Positions 10,741 to 22,537 of a DNA stretch of 64,000 nucleotides are shown one piece after another. Source of the DNA: Hypericum androsaemum (taxonomy: Eukaryota > Streptophyta > Magnoliopsida > Malpighiales > Hypericaceae); NCBI GenBank assembly GCA_963995505.1, contig OZ023181.1, positions 2,517,487 through 2,581,486 of the forward strand, in the 5' to 3' direction. Position 1 is the first letter of the stretch. The number at the start of each line of letters is the position of its first letter. Under the pieces are notes generated by a model, which did not search any database, was not told where the DNA came from, and saw nothing but the letters and a program-made list of their open reading frames with translations. Made by a program: the position numbers and the translations under genes.

Positions 10741-10980
10741 GGTAAAAGTCCACTTAAGTACCCTGTGGTGTACACGTGGTGCCATATCATCAGAGAAATC
10801 TGATGTGGCTGGTTCACGTGGCCGGTCAAGGTTCGGGTAAGATAGGTAGAGTTCGGGCAGCTGCCCGGGCCTCTAATTGATTTTAATTGGAATAAGTTTG
10901 ACTCAATTGATACGTTTTAAACTACAGGGTACTGACTTGATTTTTTGCGATACCACAGAGTACTTAACTGGACTTTTCCC
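10741..10980. mobile_element. 240-bp MITE, Mutator-type
   Basis: Imperfect terminal inverted repeats (left GGTAAAAGTCCACTTAAGTA; right end reverse complement GGGAAAAGTCCAGTTAAGTA) are flanked by a perfect 9-bp duplication AAAATTATA at 10732-10740 and 10981-10989. No coding capacity. Motifs such as CTACAGGGTACT and TTTTTTGCGATA are shared with the larger Mutator-like element at 6407-7881, so the two may belong to one broad family. Confidence 0.85.
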
Positions 10981-11140
10981 AAAATTATATTGCGAACAAA
11001 CCATTATATGATTTTTGGTTTGGAAAGAACTATTAATTAAAATTTCGTGTTTTTGTGAATTGCACTTGTCTAAAGAGTTTTATTGTCTAAACGATAATGG
11101 ATATCGAAAAAACATTATGAAAAAAAACCCGAAAGCTGGG

Positions 11141-11409
11141 AGCATCGGATATTTTGAATGTTCCACTGTGCCTACTTGCCTTAATTTGTTAGGTTTTTTT
11201 TAATAGGGAAAATATGAGATATATTGATTAAGTTAAAAAATTCAAAAAAAAAATAGTACATCAAGTTCCGTTGGGTCGGGAGCATCGGATATTTTGAATG
11301 TTCCACCGTGCCTACTTGCCTTAATTTGTTAGTTTTTTTTAATAGGGAAAATATGAAATATATTGATTAAGTTAGAAAATTCAAAAAAAAAAATAGTACA
11401 TCAAGATCC
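11141..11409 (+). repeat. Tandem duplication, 140-bp period, of a LINE 3' junction
   Basis: 11141-~11270 recurs at 11281-~11409 with a few substitutions. Each copy holds host flank (AGCATCGGATATTTTGAATG...), the target sequence CTTAATTTGTTAG, and the 3' tail of the LINE at 11333-12630. Confidence 0.85.
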
Positions 11410-12630
11410 GTAAGGTGATTAACAACCCAATTGGTTGGGAGAAGTCCAAGGCAGAATTGGCGACAAACCCAATCTGCCACAAAGTTTTGAGAGCGAGAGA
11501 TGTTAATAATAGAACAAAGAGGCAAAAGGGCTAGATCCCTTCTAATCATTATTACAAAATGTTCTAAATCCCAGTCAATAGTGGCAAAAGGGTCGGTTAT
11601 AAAAATAAAAGCGACCCGACAGTCCATCTCAATGAAGGTGGAAACGCCTCTAAAGTTCGATGCCACTAAAGAGACGGCCATGGAAATAGCAGCTAGCTCC
11701 GCCTCCAATGGTGACGATGCCTTCAAAAGAGAAGTCTGACCTACGATCAAGAGGCCATTGCAGTCCCTTACGACAACTATCGTACTTTCCTCCGAAAACG
11801 AGTCTGTCCAAGAGGCGTCGCAGGAAAGCTTCATTGTGCCTAATTCCGGGGCCCCCCATAAAGATGTGTTCAAAAGCAGGTTACTTTCAGGCATGTGGAC
11901 CTGCAGATATTCCAAGCAATTATCAGAAGCATGTACAACAGTAACTCATGGATCAATTCGAGCACTCTCAAACAAGAATTTATTTCTAGAGTTCCAAATA
12001 GCCCAATAGAGATACATAAAATGAACAAGAAGATCAGTTTCATGATAATGAGGAAGGTCCGAGCACATTTTTGAAAGCCAAGCCTGAAAGTTCGCATAAT
12101 CTCCATCAATAAAACGATAATTAAACGAGCTAGCTAACCAAGTAGCTCTCGCATGCGGGTAACTGAACACCATATGAATAGTATCTTCATCCTCATTCGC
12201 ACAATTAGAACAAGTAGGAGAAGTATTTAAATGACGATTATAAAGATTAAGCATTGTAGGGATCCCATTGTTCATTAGTCGCCAAATGAAATTCCTAATA
12301 ATAGGAGCGATGTTCATCTTCCAGATGATCTTCCAAATTCTCGGGTCAAAAGTATTATGACTCGGACCAACCACCAGACCAACTTGAATAGCAATCTATT
12401 TCGACTTGAAGATATGGTACCATTCTTAACCGAGTAAACCCCATCTTTCACATGCATCCAAATCATTTTATCATTAGAATCCACATTACCATTACGAATT
12501 CTAGAAATGGCAACAATGTTAGCTTGGTTAAATAAGATGTTAAGTAAATTCTAATTTCAATCTCTAGAATTTAAACGGTCAGCAACCGAAATGATATGAT
12601 TATTAGGAGGAGGTATCCAATTCCAATTCA
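11333..12630 (-). mobile_element. 5'-truncated LINE (non-LTR retrotransposon)
   Basis: Minus-strand remnant with a zf-RVT-like segment (12374-11949) followed by an RNase H-like segment (11915-11367) containing MKLSCDASW and SSPLEAELAAISMA. Both lie in one frame separated by a single TGA at 11946-11948. Coding-like sequence extends up to about 12620 with further frame breaks. The element ends in an A-run on its own strand (T-run 11333-11340) and is bounded by a 13-bp target duplication CTTAATTTGTTAG (11320-11332 and 12631-12643). Missing reverse transcriptase and endonuclease regions indicate 5' truncation at insertion. Confidence 0.88.
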
Positions 12631-12643
12631 CTTAATTTGTTAG

Positions 12644-14410
12644 GTTGTAACGCACTCAGCTGCCACTAAAATTAGCTAGGCATAGGTCTCACTTAGTGTC
12701 AATGATTGGACTAATATAGAAACATCCAATTCATAAATTTGTTACCCAGCTTAGTTAAATAAATTTTACTGCAAAAACTATTCAGCATCAATATAATTAC
12801 TACTGATTTTTTTAGGGGAACATAATTACTACTAATTTTTTTAGGGGAACATAATTACTACTGATTAGTGTCGATACAAAGGCGAAAATCATATACCACG
12901 TGTCAATTTAGGGCAGGTGGCCGAATTTTGGGATATTAATTGGACTCGAATTTTCAGAGTCTTACTCGAATCGGTAACCTAGTCATCGTCATCCATATCC
13001 TAACTTTTTGAGAGGCATTCTGGGTTTTCTTTTATCACAAATCGGTAGGAGAAATGGGTTAGGTAAGCCTTTTTCTTAGTGTTCCATTTGGCATAGCTTC
13101 TAACAACAATGGGCCCATCAAAAAGTGGGTTGTGGCCAAGTAACCATTTTCTATAATTTTCATTTCCGTTTTTGGTTATATAAAATCATAAAAGTCCGTC
13201 ATGTATCCTAAAACGGGGATACTGGTTCCTTGTGCTATTGCTTATAGTCCAACTCAAAACTTTTTTGTCTAACAATGTCTTGTGATATATCACCCAAAAA
13301 AAAACAATGTTGTGATAAATTTTTTTTTTGAATTTTTGGTCCGTCGAGGAATTTATAGATATCATTTTTCTAATGATATTTTATCTAAGATATTTTTAAG
13401 TAAATTAAAATCTCTTACCATTCATACTAATTAATATATATTTTGATAGATTAATATGAAAGGTAGTTTTTTTATAAGTGAAAAGTGTTTTATTATTTAA
13501 AAAAAGTTTATAGAAACAAACAATACACTGCAAATGTTTATAAACGCCCTAGTAGTAGGGGAGGATGGACGGCGCGGGTGGGAAGATGAGGGGTTTTTTT
13601 TTATTTTTTTATTTAAAGTTATAGAGATCATTTATTCATTTCACATTATAAAAAATCGAGCCACAATATCAGCAAGAAATTTGATAGTAACAATTAATCA
13701 AATTAAGAGAATGAAGAAATATTTTTTGAAGCAGTAAGACTGCATATATACCAAGAACCAATTGCAATTTGCCATAATAACAATCGTCATCGCTGATTAA
13801 GTGTATTCGTCACTGTGAAGGGACTTTTTCGCCAACCAACCATCACTACTTAAACTAAGGCAGCAATTTCCTATTGCCGCGTGGGACCCAAGAATCCTAA
13901 TAACTTTAGTTCAGCTCCTAAAAGTTGTCAATTTAATTTAACCATAAAACCATCAATCACACCCCTAAAAAAAATCATAAATCACCGTTTGTTTAAAAGG
14001 TACCCATTTCGATTTAAAATCCAACTTACTACTTGATGTTTCCCACAGCCGCAGAATTTGTGGTGATTGTTGTTACCATTTTAGAATTAAAGGATATTCT
14101 AAAAACTTACAATATTGTTAGTTGCGCGTTGATATACTGATTTATAACTGTTAAAATTCACACGATCATTGTTTCAAAATTTTGTGCTAAATCTAAAATG
14201 ATATGAGAGTAAATTGGTACCGTAATTTATTGTTACTCGTATGATCCTGTTAATTACAGGTGCCGTGTCCTCGATTTTGATTAGATATAAAAAAATTTAA
14301 TATATATTAGTCCCATTGATTTTGTATTTGGCCCCAATAATTGTACTTTCCAAGTAAGCTCACACAGTAGCAAAAAGGAATTACACCAAGTAAACGAATT
14401 CCAAAAAGGA
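12644..14410. other. Gene-poor intergenic region
   Basis: AT-rich, with no recognisable gene. It contains a short 29-bp tandem repeat at 12793-12866 and poly-A/T stretches. Confidence 0.5.
12793..12866 (+). repeat. 29-bp tandem repeat, ~2.6 copies
   Basis: The unit ATAATTACTACTGATTTTTT plus TAGGGGAAC starts at 12793, 12822 and 12851. Confidence 0.8.
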
Positions 14411-14638
14411 CTAATATTTTGCATCGTTCTGCTTCTGCATGTATAGCAGCAACCTGCATGAAGAGCTCGTCTGTTGCTGAAGTACCACGGCAACTTTGCC
14501 TCCCACCATGGCACATTCTTGATCAACGGTCAGAACCCGACGATTGGCGAGACGACGTCGTTTCAGACAAAGGCGAACAAGAAATAGGAAGAGAGGGGTT
14601 AACCAGAGGATGGTGACCAGACTACAGTGAAGAATATG
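14411..14638 (-). other. Unassigned minus-strand reading frame
   Basis: An open frame of about 75 residues with a leucine-rich hydrophobic stretch (LVTILWLTPLFLFLVRLCL) followed by basic residues. It directly follows an (AT)n microsatellite, so no natural start is visible unless an upstream exon exists. I do not recognise it. It could be an exon of a small membrane protein or chance. Confidence 0.2.

Positions 14639-14666
<28 letters not shown>
14639..14666 (+). repeat. (AT)14 microsatellite
   Basis: Perfect AT dinucleotide run. Confidence 0.9.
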
Positions 14667-14669
<3 letters not shown>

Positions 14670-14671
14670 AA

Positions 14672-16942
14672 TCAATCCAATGGAGGGGGGAGGGCCTATA
14701 GACAACAATGTGTGGCAGCACTATAGCAGGTTTCCACTGCACAACACCATCATCATCATCATCATCCTTCCCCGGATAGGGCCCTCGACGATTCGCGTAC
14801 ATGACTGACACCAGTACAACTTGCAACCAATGGATTTACAATGTTGACATTGACAAACACTCATCGAATACCAACCAACTCAGCATTCAAAATGAAACTA
14901 TCAAAAAAAAAAAAATGAAACTATCAAGGGATGATGACGAGGGAGGGACAACTGGCCATCCATCTGCTCTGAGATGAAGGCAACACGAACCGAATACGAA
15001 AGGGATGCCACTAGATAGATAGTGTATTTATTAACCTCCTCACAAAGCGATGTCACTCTCAATCATCCACCTTAAGCAAGCAGGCCTATTGCCTAGAAAG
15101 AGGCGAGGTGTAAAGTGTGTTGATGCTACGGTCAAACCAGCTATTTGCAGCTCTCTCTCTCTCTCTCTCTCTCTCTAGGTGTTTCTCTAAAGAGAAGTAT
15201 CAGACAGGTGGTACGTGCAATCAAGCGACTCCAATCTGATTGCAAGTGGCTGATCCTGAAAACTGTAGCAGCTTTTTTCAGCCATAACGAAAAGTCGAGC
15301 CGGTGTCTAAATAGGTCTAGAATCTATCTAGCACAAGTGGCTACAACGACTCATTTATCTGTCTTATCACTTCCTCCAGCATTTGATGAACAAGCATAGT
15401 ACTACACAACCAATGGAGGTCGGGGCCAAGTGTCACGGACAAACATCGCATCATCGCATACTCGGATGGTCCACGCAACCTTTGCAATTCATGTGATTTG
15501 CTTTCTCATTATGCACAAGTTCCATCCTCCTCCCCTGGGCTGCCCACCAAACAATTAGCTACGACTTACGAGTTCATGTAACATCTAACTAACACTAAGG
15601 AGCTAAAATGTCCATCTGGTCCTCAAAAATGGCTGCCTTGATGTCAAAATAAGGACTTAAACGAGAGATTTAAGTGTCCGGACAACATGTGGTATAAAAA
15701 AAATATGGGGTGAATTAGAGAAAGCTAAAACTAATATGGACCCCACCAAAAAAAAATATGTTTACTCTATTCTTAACAAACAAATGGGTAGTTAGTTATT
15801 AAACCCTCTCTCAGTCCATAAAGACTCGACCTTTGGAGTTAAATTAGCCTAAACAAGTCGAAAACGGAAGAAAGTAAACAGCTTTCTGGAAATCTAGTAC
15901 CCTAGTGAGAAGGGAGAAGGGACAATGGGAGGCGGCTGGAATCCGTAACGGGCTTAGAAAGGAGGTTGACAATGAAGCTAGGGCTCGCGGATGGAGGGAG
16001 GGAGGCTCGGTGGTGGAGGGTCCTGCGTTTGATATATGAATTTACAGAATTTTTTTTACCGAATATCAACTCTGAACTTAATTCGGTAGCACCAGCAAAT
16101 ACCGAACTTAATACTTTTATTTTTTACTAAAATTCTATAATACAAATAATTACCGAATTTCTAAAAAAACCTCTACCAGGTTCAATCCCGAATAGGATCT
16201 ATCATCGATCTCAATTACCGATTATCAAAATTTCCAAATTTATCAAATTATAATTACCATTTACAAACCCTATCTTTATTAACAAACACTTGGATAAAGT
16301 GATAAGAGAGTTACTCTAGCTTAATCAAAAAACTATCAAATTCGAGTCATTGAAAATATTGGAAACACATCAATATTAAGTACTCATTAAGAGAGTTTAT
16401 CACCATTCAAAAATTTTACTCAATTCAAAATTGAATTAATCAACGTAATAACTTAGAACTCATATTCAACTGTACCAGTTAAGCTAGGTTTCAAGGATTG
16501 AACATGTAATATTTATTATAAATATCTCAATTTAGCCGTTTGAGATTGTTATGTAACTTAGTAGATTGAATTTAAGATAAATTTAAATCTCTTACTAATA
16601 AAACTAACTCCCGTTAGTTGGGAAACAAGGCGAACCTATAATCCAAGAAGATACGGGGAACACGGAAATCCGTAAAATGGGAACATTTTTTTTGGATAAA
16701 AAAATGGTTTCATAATATCTGGCTTATTTCCCTGAAGTTGATCATAATCTTGTCGAGCATGAATCATTATACTTAAATGAGAATTTTATGGTGAATTTTA
16801 TATGGTTCATTTTATTTTTTATACGTTTTATTAGAAGATTAACAGTCGAAATTTTTTTTTGGAAGATGATATAGAAGATTATTTTTTCTTGGAAGATTAA
16901 TAGTCTAAATATTACCTGTTGATATAGAAGACCATCTTAAAA
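14672..16942. other. Intergenic with microsatellites
   Basis: No gene recognised. It holds a (CAT)n run at 14748-14766, a (CT)13 run at 15151-15176 and a short A-rich local duplication near 14894-14927. The stretch beyond about 16020 is strongly AT-rich. Confidence 0.5.
15151..15176 (+). repeat. (CT)13 microsatellite
   Basis: Perfect CT dinucleotide run. Confidence 0.9.
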
Positions 16943-17596
16943 TTACTCAAAAAAGTGCTTAGATATCAAGTTCTTCAGCTGGTCCAGGATCCGATAAATG
17001 TGTTGGATGATGCTCGTTTCCTGGGCGCTTCTCTTGTCATCCAAATTATAGGAGCTGCCTAATTGCTCGTTGATCCACTCGAGCAAGCCATCCGCTGTAC
17101 GTCCCACCACGCCATCGATTCTTCGAATCACGCTCTTCTCGTCCCCTCGTCTCCAGCCACCTGACACGAATCCAGAGGGAGACCCCCAGAAAAGCGTAGG
17201 GTAATAAACGACAGAGAACTTGTCACAGAGGTTCTTGTTTATGCTCAATGCACAATCTACCCTCGTCAGGGTTACAACACCAGGGTGCACCGCATCCGGT
17301 CCGTTGAAGAGCTTTGCCACCTTTTCGTAATGAGGCTTGTAATTTCTACAAGCCGAGCACCAATGCGCGGAGAATTCCAGGACTGCGAAGGTTGTTGCTG
17401 CAGGCGAGTCTCCAAACACTTGGTCGAAGTTGGTGGCGTTTATGTCCACCGCGTAATCGCCATTTTTCGGGTTGTTTTCGCTTGATTTGGCGCGATGGGA
17501 CGGCCATCCGGAATCAAGGGAGGCGGCTTTGGAGCAGCCAACTGAAAGGAGCACTAGTGCTAGTAGCAAGTGCACATAGGTGATCGGAAGAACCAT
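16943..17596 (-). CDS. Truncated QSOX-like protein (thioredoxin domain only)
   Basis: 217-aa intronless frame. A signal peptide (MVLPITYVHLLLALVLLSVG) is followed by a thioredoxin fold with AVLEFSAHWCSACRNYKPHY, FNGPDAVHPGVVTLTRVDCA and NLCDKFSVVYYPTLFWG. These match the N-terminal thioredoxin domain of plant quiescin sulfhydryl oxidases, which oxidise thiols in the secretory pathway and apoplast. The redox motif reads CSAC (residues 80-83) where plant QSOX normally has CPAC. Full QSOX proteins are about 500 aa with a C-terminal FAD-binding Erv/ALR domain. Here the frame ends after KHFFE and I find no Erv/ALR sequence downstream, so self-contained oxidase activity is not expected. Either a partial duplicate turned pseudogene or a small secreted thioredoxin-like protein. 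The open frame of more than 200 codons suggests recent or continuing selection. Confidence 0.75.
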   Translation of the reverse strand: MVLPITYVHLLLALVLLSVGCSKAASLDSGWPSHRAKSSENNPKNGDYAVDINATNFDQVFGDSPAATTFAVLEFSAHWCSACRNYKPHYEKVAKLFNGPDAVHPGVVTLTRVDCALSINKNLCDKFSVVYYPTLFWGSPSGFVSGGWRRGDEKSVIRRIDGVVGRTADGLLEWINEQLGSSYNLDDKRSAQETSIIQHIYRILDQLKNLISKHFFE

Positions 17597-18661
17597 GGGA
17601 CTGATAAGAGGCTTGGACGGATCAGCCGACTGGTATCAAGACACCTTATAATTCGTGTTTGAGTTAGATAGGACCACAAAGACGAAAATACTTATTTTAA
17701 TACAACTGATTATGATAGAACAATTATGTATTTACCGATAGATGCACACAATGGTGAAAGAAAGATAGTTCTTCGAGCGCTTGTTGTTGGCTTCAGAAGA
17801 AAGTATAATAAGGAAGAAAAGGCCGTGACTTACAATGACAACTTCCTAGTTTTTCCCGAATAAATTTACTATAACATTGTTTTTTATGCAATATCCAACG
17901 TTGATAACTCCAAACCAACTTCTACGAACTTGGAAGTAATCGTCATCCTTCACCAAAATTTCGGGCTAGGGCTTATATGGGCTCATATAATGCTTCGGCC
18001 CAGTCAAAACAATGGGCCTGGATTAAGAGCAACCCATTTACATCCAGGTCAGGAGAGAACCGACGTCATTAAGTTTAGTTTTTTTTAGGAATCATTAAGT
18101 TTAGTTTAGTTTGATATAGATAGTGCTAATTCCTTTGACAGAAGAACCGACGTCTTTTCAATTTGCAATTTCTTGGAAGTTAGACTATTTACATATTTTT
18201 TTGGGAAAAGTACAATATCATTATATGTGATTTGACATTTTTTGCACTGTGATCTTGAACTCTGTAAATAATTATTTGAGTCATGTAATTGACCCATTTT
18301 TTTGCGTCAGAGGCTCAAGAAGGATTATAACTCAAATAGTACTCAGAACCTAGAAACGGCGTCGTTTCATTGTTAATTTGGTAATTTGGTACACCACGTC
18401 GGACAAATTTATTCGGTTGGTAAGATGAGTTAGGACAAAATAAAATATTTATTTTAATCACTTATACATGTCAAAACGAGTTTTGATGAATTCGAATTCG
18501 GAACCTCCGCTATTTTTGGCAGAGACAAACAACAACAAAAACAAGACCCGAAGATCCAAGGATAACCCAACCCAACCAACCAAACACAACCAATGAACTG
18601 AAAATGGTACAAAGCACCCTTCACTAACTGAAACCTAAAGAGAGAGAGAGAGACCAAGAAC
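17597..18661. other. Intergenic, between divergent genes
   Basis: Separates the minus-strand QSOX-like frame from LIL3. The stretch just before 18662 should be the LIL3 promoter and leader, with an AGAGAGAG run at about 18640. A segment at about 18202-18260 (GGGAAAAGTACAATATC... TTTTTTGCAC) resembles one end of the local Mutator/MITE family without a partner end. Confidence 0.45.
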
Positions 18662-20190
18662 ATGTCCATTTCAATGGCCTTGTTCTCCCCTCCAACTACT
18701 CCCCACTCTCTCCTCCTCTTCCTCCCCCACAAACCATGTTTCCTCCACAAGCAGCCTGCCCTTTGGGTTGGGCCCACAAAGCCACTCTCTTTGGTTCCCT
18801 CTCTCAGGGCAGCTTCCGGTGAGTCTGGAGCCACTGGGGTTGTCTCTGTGGAGGAGCCCAGTTTAGCTGCTGGGGAGGCCAATGGAGCTCCCCCACCCCC
18901 TGCTGCGGTGGACAAGGAAGAGGAGGTGAAGGTTGAGGTTGCCAAGTTTGTGGACCCCAGGTGGGTTGCTGGGACCTGGGACCTCAGCCAGTTCATGAGA
19001 GATGGCAAGACCGATTGGGACGCTGTTATAGATGCTGGTTAGCTGTTAAAGTTTCTATCTTTTGCTTATATTTGTGAGAGAAAAAAATATATCATATTTT
19101 TGTTGGTTGATTGTTCTTTTAGAAATTTACTTTATAATGCATGTGTACCTTGATCACCGAGGCTTTGTTCTGTTTGGAGTTGGGATAGAGTGTGAGGAAT
19201 TGGTGTTGCTAGTTCATTGGTTTCTTTGCTTAAGAAATATTTTCTCCTAAATCCCCAAAGCAAATGTTGTCTCCAAGGAGTTGTTTTTGTGAATATATCA
19301 TATATTCAGAGTCGAGCATTGTCGGACCCTATTAGGAAGACTCTTCCAATGGTGTTTTTTAAGGCTTGAACTCAAAAATCTCCCTAACTGGATTCAAGTC
19401 TCTTGCCACTTAGACCAACTCAGATTGATTGTCTCCAAGGAGTTTGGTGTGCCATTGAGCTACTGGTTAGCTAATCAGCCATGAGTGTTGGGATACATTG
19501 TCAGATTCGGTACTGAAGTGACTTTCAGGCTGTTTAATTGTCTTGTCTCTCGGTTCAGAGACTAGGGCTCTATTGGTTTGAAACTGAACTATGTCTTTCC
19601 TTGGACAGTGAAGTAGGACCTACATTCTGTTCCATGATGTTATGAAGTGGAAAGTAGTGTCCTTTGGTATAACTTGGTAACTAATGGATCGGACAATTTC
19701 GCAGAGGCCAGAAGGAGAAAATGGCTGCAGAATAACCCAGAATCGTCGAACAACGACGACCCTGTAGTTTTCGATACCTCAATCGTTCCATGGTGGGTAT
19801 GGATGAAAAGGTTCCATTTGCCTGAAGCGGAACTGCTCAACGGTAAGTCGAGATACTCGTCATTGTGCACAAAAGTTTGCCCCTTTTGGTGGCCGTTCAA
19901 CATCTTACTGTCTCATTCCTTCCTATGAGTTTTATGCAGGCCGCGCTGCGATGGTCGGGTTCTTCATGGCTTACTTCGTGGACAGCTTGACTGGTGTTGG
20001 TCTGGTGGACCAAATGGGCAATTTCTTCTGCAAGACACTTCTGTTTGTAGCTGTTGCCGGAGTGCTTCTAATCCGGAAGAACGAAGACCTGGACAACCTT
20101 AAGAAGCTGCTCGATGAGACGACCTTCTATGACAAGCAATGGCAAGCTGCCTGGCAAGATGAGAAGCCAAGCGAGACCAAACCCAAGTGA
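18662..20190 (+). CDS. LIL3: Light-harvesting complex-like protein LIL3
   Basis: Three exons, 18662-19037, 19705-19842 and 19940-20190, with GT-AG introns and consistent phase, give 254 aa. The N-terminus is a serine/proline-rich plastid transit peptide. The mature part has [20 protein letters not shown] and [20 protein letters not shown], then the LHC motif [20 protein letters not shown] (E, N and R typical of chlorophyll-binding helices) and a second hydrophobic segment [14 protein letters not shown]. In Arabidopsis, LIL3 is a thylakoid protein that stabilises geranylgeranyl reductase and supports chlorophyll and tocopherol synthesis. Length, motifs and exon structure all look intact, so function is probably conserved. 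Confidence 0.95.
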
Positions 20191-20531
20191 TCCAAGACAG
20201 ATTGCTCCCAACCTGTAATTGGTGCAATTCTCTTCATCTTGCATGGTACTTGTATTTGGTAGAGCGAGCTTAGTTACCATTTATTGTGTAGGCTTCACTT
20301 CACTCGAATTGCTCATCAACTTCGTTGTATCCTCCTTATTGAATGGTTAAGTGTGCATCTAAAAGAAATGGTCAAGTGTTTTTTTACAAATCTAGTATTC
20401 AGAGTCGAGCATTGTCGAATCTTATTAGATTTGGCTCTCTCAATAGTGTTCTTTCATTGGTAAAGTTTGAACACAAAGACTATTTGGTGAGAGTTCTATA
20501 TTCAGAGTCGAGCACTGTCAAACTCTAATAA
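19304..20531 (+). repeat. Dispersed short repeat, three copies around LIL3
   Basis: ATTCAGAGTCGAGCATTGTC or a one-base variant occurs near 19304 (intron 1), 20398 and 20502 (downstream), each followed by a similar CTCTAAT/TATTAG-type stretch. It may be the edge of a decayed SINE-like or MITE family. No boundaries could be defined. Confidence 0.4.
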
Positions 20532-22537
20532 CATTTTTGAACTTTATGATGATAAAACCTTCGAATCTAAATACATTATTATTTTGATCCAAGTACCATG
20601 AAATATTGTAAATTCTCCAAATAAAAAGTCAGGAGTTAAGTTTGGGATTTAATAAGCAATTAAATGACACAAAAAAAACAATGATCTCTTATTTTTCTTC
20701 ATTCCGTTTTGTACTTTTGTTTGATGGGATATATTATAGATCCACTCCATTAATTGAGGAGTAAATGCACGGGTAGGCATAATTTATTGGAGGAGGACGG
20801 AATTCAGAGGGTTTGGAACATTAATAATGTGGCCAGGCATGTACTTCATTATCGGTTGGCTGACTAAGTTTTTGGGTCCAAGTCCGTATTCACATATTAG
20901 CCGTGACAACATATTTATGCATGTACAAGGAAAATATTTTTTATATTTAAGGTTTCAAATTCGAATTTTTGATAATACATTAATTTTAAAGATTTATTAT
21001 AAGAGTTTTGTCACAATTTAGATATGAATCCATCGGATCCGAATCTAAATCGGTCCATAACAATCTCCTAATCCAATCACATCTTTTGACAAGGACATTC
21101 TTACGCTTTCGGTTATTAATTTAGCTAATAGAAAGATAATGGTGGTCATCTTCAAGCTCGGATCATTTAATTTTATCGTAATTAATAGAAAAATGGAGCT
21201 AGAGAGAAAGCTACAAAATTTTGGTCGATAGATTAGAGATTAGATGACCTTTATTAACGTGTTTTAGGTACAAATTAACCAGGGTGAAAAAAGTACAAAA
21301 TAGTGGTTGATATTATCTAGTATCTGGATAAAAATTTAATCGATTAAGATAGATTTACAACGAGTACGATTTTTAATCGTAAAAGACTATTCTTGTAACA
21401 CTATATTTATAGAACTGGAATTTAAAAGATACGGATCAACTATAAATTGTATTTCCCATCTTCTACTTAGAATTAAGGTCAGGTGAGGCCAGGGAATAGC
21501 CGGACTAAGAAATAAAGTGGCAGAAACTTGGACAAAACTTTGACCCATAATCGATGTAGGAATGATCATATTTCGGATTAGCTTATGCTTCGTTATTTCT
21601 TTATTCGACCGACCTTACAAAAGAAGGTTTTGGTTGGCCATATCTGTATGGCTGTCAGTCTCAATCAGTTTTTCTAAATCTTTAATTGAAAAAAAAGTAA
21701 AATCAAGCAACATAAATTTAAGGCTGATAAATGTGCCTAATTATAAGATATCACCATAATGTAGCTCAGTCGATACCGAAACAATCTGGGAAACACATTT
21801 CACATAATTTATTTTGACATTCCATTTCACATAATATTGATTCTTAAGACGTGACTTAAATTGCAAACGGGTATGTGCTTCTATGAGATAAAATATAAGA
21901 TTCTGGTTAAGTCATTGCAATATAAAAAAGGAGAAAAAATATGTTTTTGAAAATATAGATATCTGCTCAACTTTGTATTTCCTACCAATTTATCTATTCT
22001 CTCTCATACATGTCAGAAAAGAAGTTCTAAGAGAGTGAGAATATTTTTATTTAACTATCATTCTCAATAATTTTATTGTGTGCCTGAAGGATTTTTTTTC
22101 TTTCTAAAAGAACCTCGATGCTTTCTTCAAATTTAGATTCAAGTACCGATAGATCAATTCAAATTCGAAATATTTTTAGAAAAGTTTTTTTTTTGTTTTT
22201 GACATTGCAACGTTACTCAAATAAGCCATCCAAATTAGTTTACAACCAAGATTCTACCTTTTCTTTGACTAATTAATCGTTCTAGGGAGCACTTACCTTG
22301 AATATAAATAGCTCACAATACAAAATTATATCGTTAAGATATAAAGTAACTGGTTCCCAAAAAATAAATAAAGTCGCTCTCATATACCGGATTCTTGTTT
22401 GCACCTGAAGTCTCCTAGTCTGCGAGCATGACACTCCCAATAAATATATAACAAAAAGGTCCTTATAACATAGGAAAAACCTCCATCCTTCTTTCTTCAA
22501 TACCAAAGCAAGGAATTGAGTCTCTTCCGCCTTCATC
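20191..22537. other. Intergenic, AT-rich
   Basis: Includes the LIL3 3' UTR and the upstream region of the next gene. A TATA-like AATATAAATA lies at 22301-22310. I see no other gene. Confidence 0.45.

Noticed and set aside
18202..18330. A further MITE beginning GGGAAAAGTAC
   Set aside because: Only one end resembles the family; no matching opposite end or target duplication was found.
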